DNA from: DAIOEK01 sp963828285
GTDB taxonomy: Bacteria > Chloroflexota > Anaerolineae > Anaerolineales > Anaerolineaceae
Length of the DNA: 64,000 nt
Direction of reading: 5' to 3'
Assembly (NCBI GenBank): GCA_963828285.1
Contig: CAWHEB010000001.1
Coordinates: 1-64,000 of the forward strand
The stretch's first letter is position 1; each line of letters opens with the position of its first letter. The position numbers and the translations under genes were made by a program. Below the pieces are notes generated by a model. That model worked only from the letters and a program-made list of their open reading frames with translations. It was not told the origin of the DNA and ran no database searches. Positions 46,537-54,394 of the stretch are shown one piece after another.

Positions 46537-47244
46537 TTATTTTCCCTTCCCTTGCAACTGGGCTAACCCGGCATTGATGATAAACGCCAATATGAGCAGG
46601 ACGATCCCCAAACCAATTGCCATCCCAAAATTTCCCTGCCTGGATTCAAGCATGATGGCTGTTGTTAAGACCCGGGTTGATCCCTGGATATTTCCTCCGA
46701 CCATCATCACTGCACCTACTTCGGAGATGATACTGCCGAGTCCGCCAACGATAGCCACAACCACTCCCAACCTGGCTTCGCTCAGTATTGCAGCGGTAGC
46801 CTGGATCCTTGATGCACCCAATGACCGTAGCTGAATCCGCAGATCGGGGCTGACCTCAGCGACAGCAGACATGGTGTAACCGACAATCAAGGGTGTGGCA
46901 ATGAGGATTTGAGCAATCACCATCGCGGGAATTGTAAACAGATCCGGGATCCAGGTCTGATTGAGTGAACCAAGGACGCCATTGCGGGAGAGGAATAAGT
47001 AAACAAACAACCCGACGACAACCGGGGGAATGCCCATACCTGTGTAAATGATGGATTGGACGATCCTTTTACCACGGAAATTCTTCAGACCCAGCACCGC
47101 GCCGCAAGGTATTCCAATTAGAGCGCTGACTACTAGGGCAGCGCCGCTCACTTGCGCAGAAGTAAGGATGATCTGCCATAACGCTCGATCACCGGTAAAA
47201 AGCAACTGAAAACCCTGAAGAATTCCTGATATTACAGGCTGCAT
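46537..47244 (-). CDS. tupB: Tungstate ABC transporter permease
   Basis: 235 aa, five to six membrane segments. TupB-type features: IILTSAQVSGAALVVSALIG, YTGMGIPPVVVGLFVYLF, the EAA loop DLRIQLRSLGASRIQATAAI and SIISEVGAVMMVGGNIQGST, followed by RVLTTAIMLE. First gene of the tungstate island; start ATG 47244 lies just below a candidate promoter and operator. Confidence 0.9.
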   Translation of the reverse strand: MQPVISGILQGFQLLFTGDRALWQIILTSAQVSGAALVVSALIGIPCGAVLGLKNFRGKRIVQSIIYTGMGIPPVVVGLFVYLFLSRNGVLGSLNQTWIPDLFTIPAMVIAQILIATPLIVGYTMSAVAEVSPDLRIQLRSLGASRIQATAAILSEARLGVVVAIVGGLGSIISEVGAVMMVGGNIQGSTRVLTTAIMLESRQGNFGMAIGLGIVLLILAFIINAGLAQLQGKGK

Positions 47245-47254
47245 TTATTTCCAT

Positions 47255-47307
47255 CCAACGTGGTTGGGATGTCTGATAGTATACATGAAACCATACAAAT
47301 AGTACAA
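47255..47307 (-). promoter_or_regulatory. Candidate promoter and operator of the tungstate island
   Basis: Minus-strand TTGTAC (47307-47302), an 18-base spacer and TATACT (47283-47278). In the leader, CCAAC-GTG-GTTGG (47255-47267) is a perfect short inverted repeat that could be an operator for the GntR/binding-protein fusion. The remaining 47268-47586 stretch holds an ACTGGTTG...CCAACCAGT hairpin near 47432-47462 and no gene. Confidence 0.4.
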
Positions 47308-47586
47308 GATTATTCTTGAAATATTCTGGAATCCTCATAGTAATATTGTGTAATTGGGTTGAGGACGTTTAGGTAAATCAGACAACAAATATTGCTGAGA
47401 GGGAGAAATAATTAATGCATAATCCTAAACAACTGGTTGACTAAATTTTTTAGCCAACCAGTAGATCAATAATCCTATTACAAACAAGTGCTTTATGTTT
47501 CTGCATCGATCCTAAATACAGATATGTCAGAAAAAGTCTTAAACAAGCAGATTACAGAATAACATAATTGGGCAAGGAATTTTCTG

Positions 47587-48216
47587 TTAGTTAACTTTAT
47601 CAATCTCGGCTTGTAAAAGAGGTTTGATCGTTGAGAACTCCAACCCAAGAGTTGCAAGATAATCTTTGATAACCAATCCATTATCCGTAATTTCTGATCC
47701 GATAATTGTTTGAATTACATCTTTCGACACACCCCAATCCAAGACTGTCTGAAAAGTAGTTTTGCCAGTTAAAGTATTATCTGATAGAACATGCTGAGTT
47801 GGATCAAATGCGATTACTGGAACAGAAGTAGGATTACTTGGAACAGTTGCAATTATTGTCGGTATTTTTTCTGTTCCACCTATCTGTAGAATTCTTTCTT
47901 GTAACCAGGGTCGAAATTCTTCCAGGGAAAAAGTATCACTTTCCAGATCTTTTAGTGCAGTATCTAGATTTGTATCGGAAGGTAAGTTAAATACCTCGAT
48001 AATTTCCCTCAACGAAACCGGATAAGTGGCGATAATCTGATTCATAGTCATCCATCCCTTGATGGTATTGACATCATCAGCAGAAGGTTGGATAACCTGG
48101 CCTTGTGACGATACTTTCCCGGATGTAGTCCAGAATCCCGCAGATTGAAATCCGTAGATTATTCCAAAAAATACCATCACCACTACAATTCCATATACCA
48201 TTGGATTAATACGCAT
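47587..48216 (-). CDS. Membrane-anchored protein with an internal duplication, partner of the polyferredoxin
   Basis: 209 aa. One N-terminal membrane helix (about 5-27), then two similar segments of about 55 residues. The first runs from WMTMNQIIATYPVSLREIIE to EFRPWLQE; the second from KTTFQTVLDWGVSKDVIQTI to TIKPLLQAE. Both share an xIIxxYxVSxxxIxxxF-like start and a PxLQ end. No cofactor motif is visible. Ten bases separate it from the upstream iron-sulfur gene. I do not recognise the family, but small partners like this accompany NapH/CcoG-type ferredoxins. Confidence 0.6.
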   Translation of the reverse strand: MRINPMVYGIVVVMVFFGIIYGFQSAGFWTTSGKVSSQGQVIQPSADDVNTIKGWMTMNQIIATYPVSLREIIEVFNLPSDTNLDTALKDLESDTFSLEEFRPWLQERILQIGGTEKIPTIIATVPSNPTSVPVIAFDPTQHVLSDNTLTGKTTFQTVLDWGVSKDVIQTIIGSEITDNGLVIKDYLATLGLEFSTIKPLLQAEIDKVN

Positions 48217-48225
48217 AGTTATCCT

Positions 48226-49131
48226 TCAATTCCCTAGAATAGGTTTTCCAAATTTGACTTCCAGTGCGCCATTCCGTGGACAGGAACCAACGCATACCAG
48301 GCAGCTATTGCAATCCAAACTTTTTATCGTTTTAGCGGTATGGATCTCCAAACCCATTGGGCAGGCTTTAGAACATACAGCACAAGAAGTGCAGGCAGAT
48401 TCCTCTCTCTTTAGATAAGTTGGACTAAGCTTGCCGATCAATCCACTTGCTGCTCCTAGTGGACATGCATACCGACACCATGGCCGTTCTACAAAAAAGG
48501 ACGCGACAAGTAGTAAGAATAAGATAACAAGACCAGGTGTAACACTGAATTCTGCAATATTGATCAAAGCAGACCATGGATCGAAATCCCGAAATACCAT
48601 ATAACCTAAATATGCTGAACCACCAATTGCCCAGACTAAAACTAGATATTTTGCAAGTCTTAAGTAACGATCAATTAGTTTCAAGTGTGCTGAAGGTATT
48701 TTCAAAGACGATACCCAACGTTTTATAGCTGGTATTCTTTTTTGAAGATACTTGCTAAACCTACTCATAAGATCTTGAAGCGATCCAAGGGGACAAAGCC
48801 AACCACAAAATGCAGATCGGAAAAGCAAAGCGACAGCAATTACAGCAATTAGAATCACTACATTTGATAAATGGGTATGTGAAACGAAAGCTCCACCACC
48901 GGTTATATATTTATAAAGTGTTTCTAGACCACCAAATGGACAGTATGCTTCAGGTGAAGGAGTGATGACTGCACCCAATTCACCAATTACGAAATGCTGG
49001 ATAGTAATGAAGAGAATAAATACCGCAACACTAAATTGAATTCCACGCCGGAACACCTGATGATTAATAAATGCTTTGACGCCTCTTATTCGTGGTTTGA
49101 TACTGCCTGGAGTATTATTTTGAACATGCAT
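48226..49131 (-). CDS. NapH/NosR-type polytopic 4Fe-4S membrane protein
   Basis: 301 aa. Four to five membrane helices with two FCGWLCPLG / WCRYACPLG motifs (CxxxCP) at helix ends, then two classical 4Fe-4S ferredoxin motifs, CTSCAVCSKACPMG and CNSCLVCVGSCPRN. This is the layout of NapH, NosR C-terminal and YccM-type proteins, which pass electrons from the quinone pool or periplasm across the membrane. An additional YCPFGGLETLYKYI is near residue 65. It pairs with the 209-aa protein downstream. The redox partner is unknown; a cytochrome bd subunit lies 1.4 kb away on the other strand. Confidence 0.85.
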   Translation of the reverse strand: MHVQNNTPGSIKPRIRGVKAFINHQVFRRGIQFSVAVFILFITIQHFVIGELGAVITPSPEAYCPFGGLETLYKYITGGGAFVSHTHLSNVVILIAVIAVALLFRSAFCGWLCPLGSLQDLMSRFSKYLQKRIPAIKRWVSSLKIPSAHLKLIDRYLRLAKYLVLVWAIGGSAYLGYMVFRDFDPWSALINIAEFSVTPGLVILFLLLVASFFVERPWCRYACPLGAASGLIGKLSPTYLKREESACTSCAVCSKACPMGLEIHTAKTIKSLDCNSCLVCVGSCPRNGALEVKFGKPILGN

Positions 49132-49365
49132 AAAACCTTCCTCTCACATTGATAAGATTTCTCAATCATATCTTCCAGATTTGAAGAGAGTGTGAAAGAA
49201 TTATGAAGATATGATGAAGGAAGATTCATCCCTTGTTGATCGGTAGGTGTGGTCAATTGTAGATACGAGAGGCATTTATTATTTACCAGATCGTCAACAA
49301 TATTTATGTCCATAACCTGATACTTACCGGGTTCATTCCTTGCCAATTCTTATAAAAATAATAAA

Positions 49366-49440
49366 ATGAAAATAGCAATAATTACCATAGTTTCAACGGC
49401 GGTTATCGGCTTGCGTTTTATGAGAGGGGTTAAGAAATGA
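49366..49440 (+). CDS. Possible 24-aa membrane peptide overlapping ubiA
   Basis: ATG 49366 to TGA 49440 encodes MKIAIITIVSTAVIGLRF followed by MRGVKK: one hydrophobic helix with a basic tail. Its stop overlaps the prenyltransferase ATG (ATGA), suggesting coupling. There is no Shine-Dalgarno, so it may be fortuitous. The rest of 49132-49365 is AT-rich divergent intergenic sequence without a recognisable gene. Confidence 0.25.
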   Translation: MKIAIITIVSTAVIGLRFMRGVKK

Positions 49441-50475
49441 ACGTAAATATACAAATGTGGAAAAAAGCGATCATATCGCTGGTAAAGGTTGATTCCGTTG
49501 GTGAATGGAATCAATTGGATGTGATCTCAAAGTGGCTGATCGCCACCCGGTCAGGCGTAACTGTGGTGACTTTGTACGCTTGTGCCATTGGCGGTTTGCT
49601 GGCATGGCGGGATGGATTTTTCTCTATCTTACCCTGGCTGATCATCACCCTCGGATTGTTTATAGCCCATGGAACGAATAATATCCTGAACGATTACACT
49701 GATTTTTCTCGCGGTGTGGATAGTGATAATTATTTCCGCACCCAATATGGAGCTCACCCTTTATTCCAAGGATTTTGGAACAAACAACAATCAATGCGCT
49801 GGTTTATGATCAGCGGTTTCCTGGCTGTCTTATCAGGGATTTATGCACTGATCTACACTAATTTTTCTCCGGTCATCATCGGATTATTCGTTTTTGGCGC
49901 CTTTGTTTTGTTAACCTACACATGGCCACTGAAACATATTGCAGTAGGCGAGATATCCATCTTTCTGATCTGGGGACCCATCCTGGCTTCCGGTGTTTAT
50001 CTTGTCCTAGCACGCGGAATGGTCGATACAGTTTGGAATGTCGCCCTGGCTGCTGTGCCACTCGGATTAAGTGTTGTCAGCATCAATATGGGGAAACATA
50101 TCGACAAATCCGGCTGAGGATCGAATGAAGGGAATCCACACCTTGCCGGTAGTCATCGGGGAGAAGTCTGCCAGGATTGTCAATATGGTGATCATCGCTT
50201 TGATCTATCTGATCATTCTCTATTTGATCTTTCTTACCCAGTACTTTACTCCGATACTACTGATTGTCTTCTTTGCAGGTAAGAGGGCACTGTATGCATT
50301 TAGTGTTCACTTCAAACCTCGCCCGACTGATCCACCGAAGGAATGGCTGGGATGGCCAACGTGGTTTTCGGGGTTTGCGTTTTACCACAATAGGCTATTC
50401 AGCAACCTCTTCCTCCTGGGTGTGATTCTTGATGTGATCATTCGACAATTATTCCCGGGTTTTTGGGTTTTTTAA
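49437..50475 (+). CDS. UbiA-family prenyltransferase (one frameshift)
   Basis: Membrane aromatic prenyltransferase of the UbiA/MenA superfamily. The first frame ends at 50117 and the second continues to 50475. Restoring a fourth A in the run at 50106-50108 gives HIDKIPAEDRMKG, the second Asp-rich region, in frame. The first Asp-rich motif is NILNDYTDFSRGVDSDNYFR. Full length would be about 346 aa with seven to nine membrane helices. It lies 25 bases upstream of cydA, so a quinone-making role such as menaquinone is plausible; the exact substrate is not decidable. Confidence 0.78.
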
Positions 50476-50500
50476 AAATTTCGATCTTTAAGGAGTTTTC

Positions 50501-51877
50501 ATGGACATCGTTGCCCTGAGCCGGTGGCAGTTCGCGCTGACGACGGTTTATCATTTCTTTTTTGTTCCCCTCACCCTCGGTTTAGGGTGGCTGGTGGCTA
50601 TTCTGGAGTCTAAATACGTCAGGACAGGCGATCAAATCTATAAGAAGCTGACGAAATTTTGGGGAAAGCTCTTCTTGATCAACTATGCCATGGGAGTCGT
50701 TACCGGCATTGTGATGGAGTTCCAATTTGGTATGAACTGGTCCAATTACTCGCGTTTTGTTGGCGATGTCTTTGGAGCTCCTCTGGCAATCGAAGGACTT
50801 CTCGCATTCTTTCTGGAATCCACTTTCCTGGGAGTGTGGATCTTTGGTTGGGATAGGATCAGTAAAAGATTGCATTCGATTACCATGTGGTTGGTCGTAC
50901 TCGGTAGTAATCTGAGCGCTTTTTGGATTCTGGTTGCCAATGGTTTTATGCAGAATCCGGTAGGATATGAGGTCATTAATGGTCGTGCACAGATAGTCGA
51001 TTTTTCTGCATTGCTCCTCAACCCTCGAGCCTGGTATTTGTTCATGCATACCATCTCATCCGGTCTTGTGACTGGCACTTTTTTCATGCTAGGAATCAGC
51101 GCTTACCTTATCCTTCGAGAGAAAGATGCGTTTGAATTTAAAAGGACCTTTCGTTTGGCCGCGATCATCGGATTTTTTGCTACACTTGCGGTGGTCGGAA
51201 CGGGGCATGCACAGGGACTTTACCTCAGAGAAGTGCAACCCATGGCTGCCGCCGCATCTGAAGCTCATTGGGAGACTCAAGACCCTGCTGAATTCTCGGT
51301 CATTGCACTCTTTGATGCTACCGGCAAAAAAGAGATCTGGAGTTTTCGCATCCCCAAGGTGTTAAGCTTGTTGTATTATTCAAAGCCCTATGGGGAAGTG
51401 CAGGGAATCAATAACCTGCAGGAACTCTACGTACAGGAATATGGTCCTAATGACTATATTCCACTTGTTGCTGTTGGTTACTGGATGTTCAGGATCATGG
51501 TGGCTACCGGATTCCTGATGGTGGGTATATCAGCAATTGCCTGGATATATAGTGTAAAGAAGTATCCTCCGAATTGGATAAAATTTTTGAAAGTATCTGT
51601 ATGGGTAGTCTTTTTACCTTATATCGCCAATACTTCTGGCTGGATTCTCACTGAAACCGCCCGTCAACCCTGGGTGGTCCATGAATTGATGTTCACCAGA
51701 GACGCAGTTTCACCGAATATTTCCTTAACCACTGTTTGGATCAGTCTCATCGGATTTTTGCTGGTCTACATTTTTTTGATGGTGATCGATATTTACTTAA
51801 TGATCAAGATGATCAAACCCGGATTATCAACTGAATTGTTGGAACCCGAGGAAGTAGAAGAGGAACCAGTTCACTGA
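50501..51877 (+). CDS. cydA: Cytochrome bd-type quinol oxidase subunit I
   Basis: 458 aa, nine membrane helices. Heme ligand and quinol-site features: SRWQFALTTVYHFFFVPLTL (axial His 19 region), GVVTGIVMEFQFGMNWSNYS, LFMHTISSGLVTGTFFMLG (b558 His) and WILTETARQPWVVHELM. The quinol loop is short, as in cyanide-insensitive types. ATG 50501 has AAGGAG upstream. No cydB follows; the next gene on the strand is arfB. It may therefore belong to the CydA-only or split-locus variants, or cydB lies elsewhere. Confidence 0.93.
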   Translation: MDIVALSRWQFALTTVYHFFFVPLTLGLGWLVAILESKYVRTGDQIYKKLTKFWGKLFLINYAMGVVTGIVMEFQFGMNWSNYSRFVGDVFGAPLAIEGLLAFFLESTFLGVWIFGWDRISKRLHSITMWLVVLGSNLSAFWILVANGFMQNPVGYEVINGRAQIVDFSALLLNPRAWYLFMHTISSGLVTGTFFMLGISAYLILREKDAFEFKRTFRLAAIIGFFATLAVVGTGHAQGLYLREVQPMAAAASEAHWETQDPAEFSVIALFDATGKKEIWSFRIPKVLSLLYYSKPYGEVQGINNLQELYVQEYGPNDYIPLVAVGYWMFRIMVATGFLMVGISAIAWIYSVKKYPPNWIKFLKVSVWVVFLPYIANTSGWILTETARQPWVVHELMFTRDAVSPNISLTTVWISLIGFLLVYIFLMVIDIYLMIKMIKPGLSTELLEPEEVEEEPVH

Positions 51878-51936
51878 TCACGACAACACCTGTCAGTAAC
51901 AAACAAAAGTGATTCTTCACCGACTATACTATAGTT

Positions 51937-52364
51937 ATGATCGATATTTCCCCTTCAATCAAGATCGACGAAAGCGAGATCGAGTATGATTTTGTCCGCG
52001 CGTCCGGTCCCGGCGGACAAAACGTCAACAAAGTTTCCAGCGCGGTCCAGTTACGCTTTGATGTGTCGAAAGCGAACATGTTGTCAACGGCGGTCAAAGT
52101 AAGATTAACAAAATTGGCTGGTGCGAAGATGACCCAGGAAGGCATCTTGATTCTGGATGGCCGCAAATACCGCACACAAGAAGCCAACAAGATCGATATA
52201 ACTCAGCGGTTCATCCTGTTGGTGCAAAAGGCGTTGATCGAACCGAAAGTTCGCCGGAAGACGAAACCATCGGTTACGGCTAAAGCTGCTAGGGTGGATG
52301 AGAAGAAAAAAGAGGCGAAACCAAACGGATTCGCGGTTATATTCCCAGGGATTTGGAAGATTAA
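51937..52364 (+). CDS. arfB: Peptidyl-tRNA hydrolase ArfB/YaeJ (C-terminal frameshift)
   Basis: Rescues stalled ribosomes by hydrolysing peptidyl-tRNA. The RF-like GGQ motif is intact: VRASGPGGQNVNKVSSAVQL, then KYRTQEANKIDITQRF. The basic tail needed for mRNA-channel binding reads correctly only after adding one A to the run at 52306-52311, giving KKRGETKRIRGYIPRDLED and a stop at 52364. As written, the frame continues to 52416 with an unrelated tail. Typical length is about 140 aa. Confidence 0.85.
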
Positions 52365-52441
52365 TATATACAACCTGTCTAAGATTTGTTTGAATTGTTA
52401 TAGAATATATGTATAACCTGAACCTATAAGGAGATAGTCCC

Positions 52442-53095
52442 ATGCTAGTCGGTGAAAGAATGTGCCATCCGGTTTTAACCATTACAGCGGATATTCCAGT
52501 GCAAGATGCATTGATCCAAATGAAAAGGGATAAGATCCACCGTTACCCTGTCGTTGATAAAAAAGGAAAACTGATCGGATTGGTGACCCAATCGGATCTC
52601 CTGAACGCAACTCCATCCGAGGCAACCACTCTCAGCGTCTGGGAGATCAATTCGCTTATTTCAAAGATCACTGTAGATCGGGTGATGGCTACCAAATTGA
52701 TCACCGCAACAGAAGATATGACCATTGAAGAGACTGCCCGTCTGATGGCAGAAAACAACATCGGTGGTCTGCCGATCATGCGCGGGGATGAACTGGTGGG
52801 CATCCTCACCGAAAGCGATCTATTCAATATTTTCCTTGAGATGTTAGGTGCCAGAACACCCGGTGTACGTGTAACCGTGGAAGTACAAGACCTTCCCGGC
52901 AAGCTGCACGAGATTACCGGCGCGATCACCAAATTGGATGGTAACCTGTCAGGGATGGGTGCGATCCAGGGAGAATCCAGCTCCACCCGTGCGTTGACCC
53001 TTAAGGTATCCGGCGTTGAGATGGAAGTGCTTAAGAAGACACTCCTTCCGTTGGTGGATAAGATCATCGACATCCGAGAAGAAAAAGGCGCCTGA
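52442..53095 (+). CDS. CBS-domain pair plus ACT-like domain protein (AcuB type)
   Basis: 217 aa. Two CBS domains (about 5-62: MCHPVLTITADIPVQDALIQ, GLVTQSDLL; about 80-138: VMATKLITATEDMTIEETAR, GILTESDLFNIF) form a Bateman module that binds adenine nucleotides. The C-terminal ACT-like domain (VEVQDLPGKLHEITGAITKL) suggests amino-acid sensing. ATG 52442 is preceded by AAGGAG. Related to AcuB, but no acuA or acuC is present. Target unknown. Confidence 0.85.
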   Translation: MLVGERMCHPVLTITADIPVQDALIQMKRDKIHRYPVVDKKGKLIGLVTQSDLLNATPSEATTLSVWEINSLISKITVDRVMATKLITATEDMTIEETARLMAENNIGGLPIMRGDELVGILTESDLFNIFLEMLGARTPGVRVTVEVQDLPGKLHEITGAITKLDGNLSGMGAIQGESSSTRALTLKVSGVEMEVLKKTLLPLVDKIIDIREEKGA

Positions 53096-53117
53096 ACAAG
53101 GCAATTGGAATGAAATT

Positions 53118-53152
53118 ACTTCCCCTCCATGACCACTTCATGGAGGGGAAGT
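53118..53152. terminator. Strong hairpin after the CBS-ACT gene
   Basis: Perfect 15-base inverted repeat ACTTCCCCTCCATGA / TCATGGAGGGGAAGT with a five-base loop, 22 bases after the stop. The following TGCTTCCC is not T-rich, so it may be a Rho-assisted terminator, a 3' stabiliser or a REP-like element. Confidence 0.5.
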
Positions 53153-53191
53153 TGCTTCCCGGGGTGAGTTATGTTAAACTAACCGATTGCA

Positions 53192-53788
53192 ATGAAATAT
53201 CTATTTCTGACGGCTTCCTTACTTTTTTTGCTTCTTTACCCTTTCTTTGCTGTTTCGGGGCAGGGCGATGTTGCCATTCTTTCCCCAAAACCTGGCGAAG
53301 GTTTGCAAGGTCGAATGGTCATCACGGGGTACATTAAAGCATCCAATGTTAAGGAATACCGGCTCGAATTTGGATTTCAGAACGGTGATACCGGCTGGTA
53401 TCTGATCCAAACCGCGACAGCGGTCGGAGATGACGGAACACTGGGCATCTGGGATACAACTTCGATCTCGGATGGGAATTACCGGCTGAGATTATTGGCG
53501 ACGTTTACCGATGGGACAACCAGCGAGTACATTGTAGATGACATACGCGTGCGCAACTATTCTGTGATGGAAACCGCTACGGCGAATCCCGCGGCACCGG
53601 CGCAATTGGCGACAGCCACGAAACCTAACTTATTCCCGGTCGAATTTGCGGGGAAAAAACCCTCAGTCAATCCAGTCAGTTTGTCTGAATCCAGATTCCG
53701 CTGGATTGTCGGCATTGGGATCGTATCCGGGATACTTTTTTCGATCATATTATTTGTTGTATTTTCAAGGCATAAGGATAGGGCATGA
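53192..53788 (+). CDS. Secreted membrane-anchored protein with Ig-like domain
   Basis: 198 aa. A cleavable signal peptide (FLTASLLFLLLYPFFAVSG), then a beta-rich domain: GDVAILSPKPGEGLQGRMVI, YRLEFGFQNGDTGWYLIQT and GIWDTTSISDGNYRLRLLAT. An Ala/Pro/Thr linker and a C-terminal membrane anchor (about 170-193, then SRHKDRA) follow. The IWDTT-x4-DGNYRLRL motif matches the domain of the membrane protein at 8619-9305. Three bases separate it from pth. Cell-surface function unknown. Confidence 0.68.
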   Translation: MKYLFLTASLLFLLLYPFFAVSGQGDVAILSPKPGEGLQGRMVITGYIKASNVKEYRLEFGFQNGDTGWYLIQTATAVGDDGTLGIWDTTSISDGNYRLRLLATFTDGTTSEYIVDDIRVRNYSVMETATANPAAPAQLATATKPNLFPVEFAGKKPSVNPVSLSESRFRWIVGIGIVSGILFSIILFVVFSRHKDRA

Positions 53789-53791
53789 TTC

Positions 53792-54394
53792 ATGGATGAT
53801 CTGAGTTCGAACAATTATCTGGTCGCCGGCCTGGGGAATCCCGGACGTGAGTACCGTTACACCAAACATAATATCGGATTCATGGTCATCGACAAACTTG
53901 CTGTGGATTTTGGAGTCAAACTCACGAAAGTGCAGAATAAAACCCTCATCACCGTTCACCCCCACAACGCTGGCAGGGTGGTGATTGCCAAGCCGCAGAC
54001 TTACATGAACCTTTCCGGGCAGGCAGTTGCCTCCTTGATGCATTTCTACAAGGTGCCTTTGACCAATTTGCTGGTTGCCTATGATGATATCGACCTCCCA
54101 GTTGGGACGATCCGGATCAGACCTGGCGGTGGATCCGCCGGGCAGCGCGGACTGGCTTCGATTATCGAAAAATTGGGAACACAGGACTTTGCCAGACTGC
54201 GGGTCGGCGTCGGACGTCCACCGGGTCATATGGATGCTGCCGCATATGTCCTCCAGGAGTTCAATAAAGCAGACCAGCCTATCATGGAGCGGGTGATCGC
54301 TGATGCATCTGAAGCAATCAGGCTCTTCCTGGATCAAGGTCTGGAGAAGAGCATGAATGCTTATAATGGGTCGCTTGATCCTGCCGGTGAATAA
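53792..54394 (+). CDS. pth: Peptidyl-tRNA hydrolase
   Basis: Recycles peptidyl-tRNA released from ribosomes. 200 aa. Conserved: LVAGLGNPGREYRYTKHNIG (Asn and catalytic His), KPQTYMNLSGQAV and VAYDDIDLPVGTIRIRPGG. In place of the usual G-H-N-G segment it reads GGGSAGQRGLASI, so the second-shell His and Asn are Gln and Arg. This may be a lineage feature. The stop overlaps the mfd ATG by one base (TAATG); pth-mfd is a common bacterial order. Confidence 0.92.
   Translation: MDDLSSNNYLVAGLGNPGREYRYTKHNIGFMVIDKLAVDFGVKLTKVQNKTLITVHPHNAGRVVIAKPQTYMNLSGQAVASLMHFYKVPLTNLLVAYDDIDLPVGTIRIRPGGGSAGQRGLASIIEKLGTQDFARLRVGVGRPPGHMDAAAYVLQEFNKADQPIMERVIADASEAIRLFLDQGLEKSMNAYNGSLDPAGE

Noticed and set aside
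47493..47681. 62-aa minus-strand open frame overlapping the 209-aa gene
   Set aside because: It is a different frame of the real gene's 3' end, without RBS or recognisable content.
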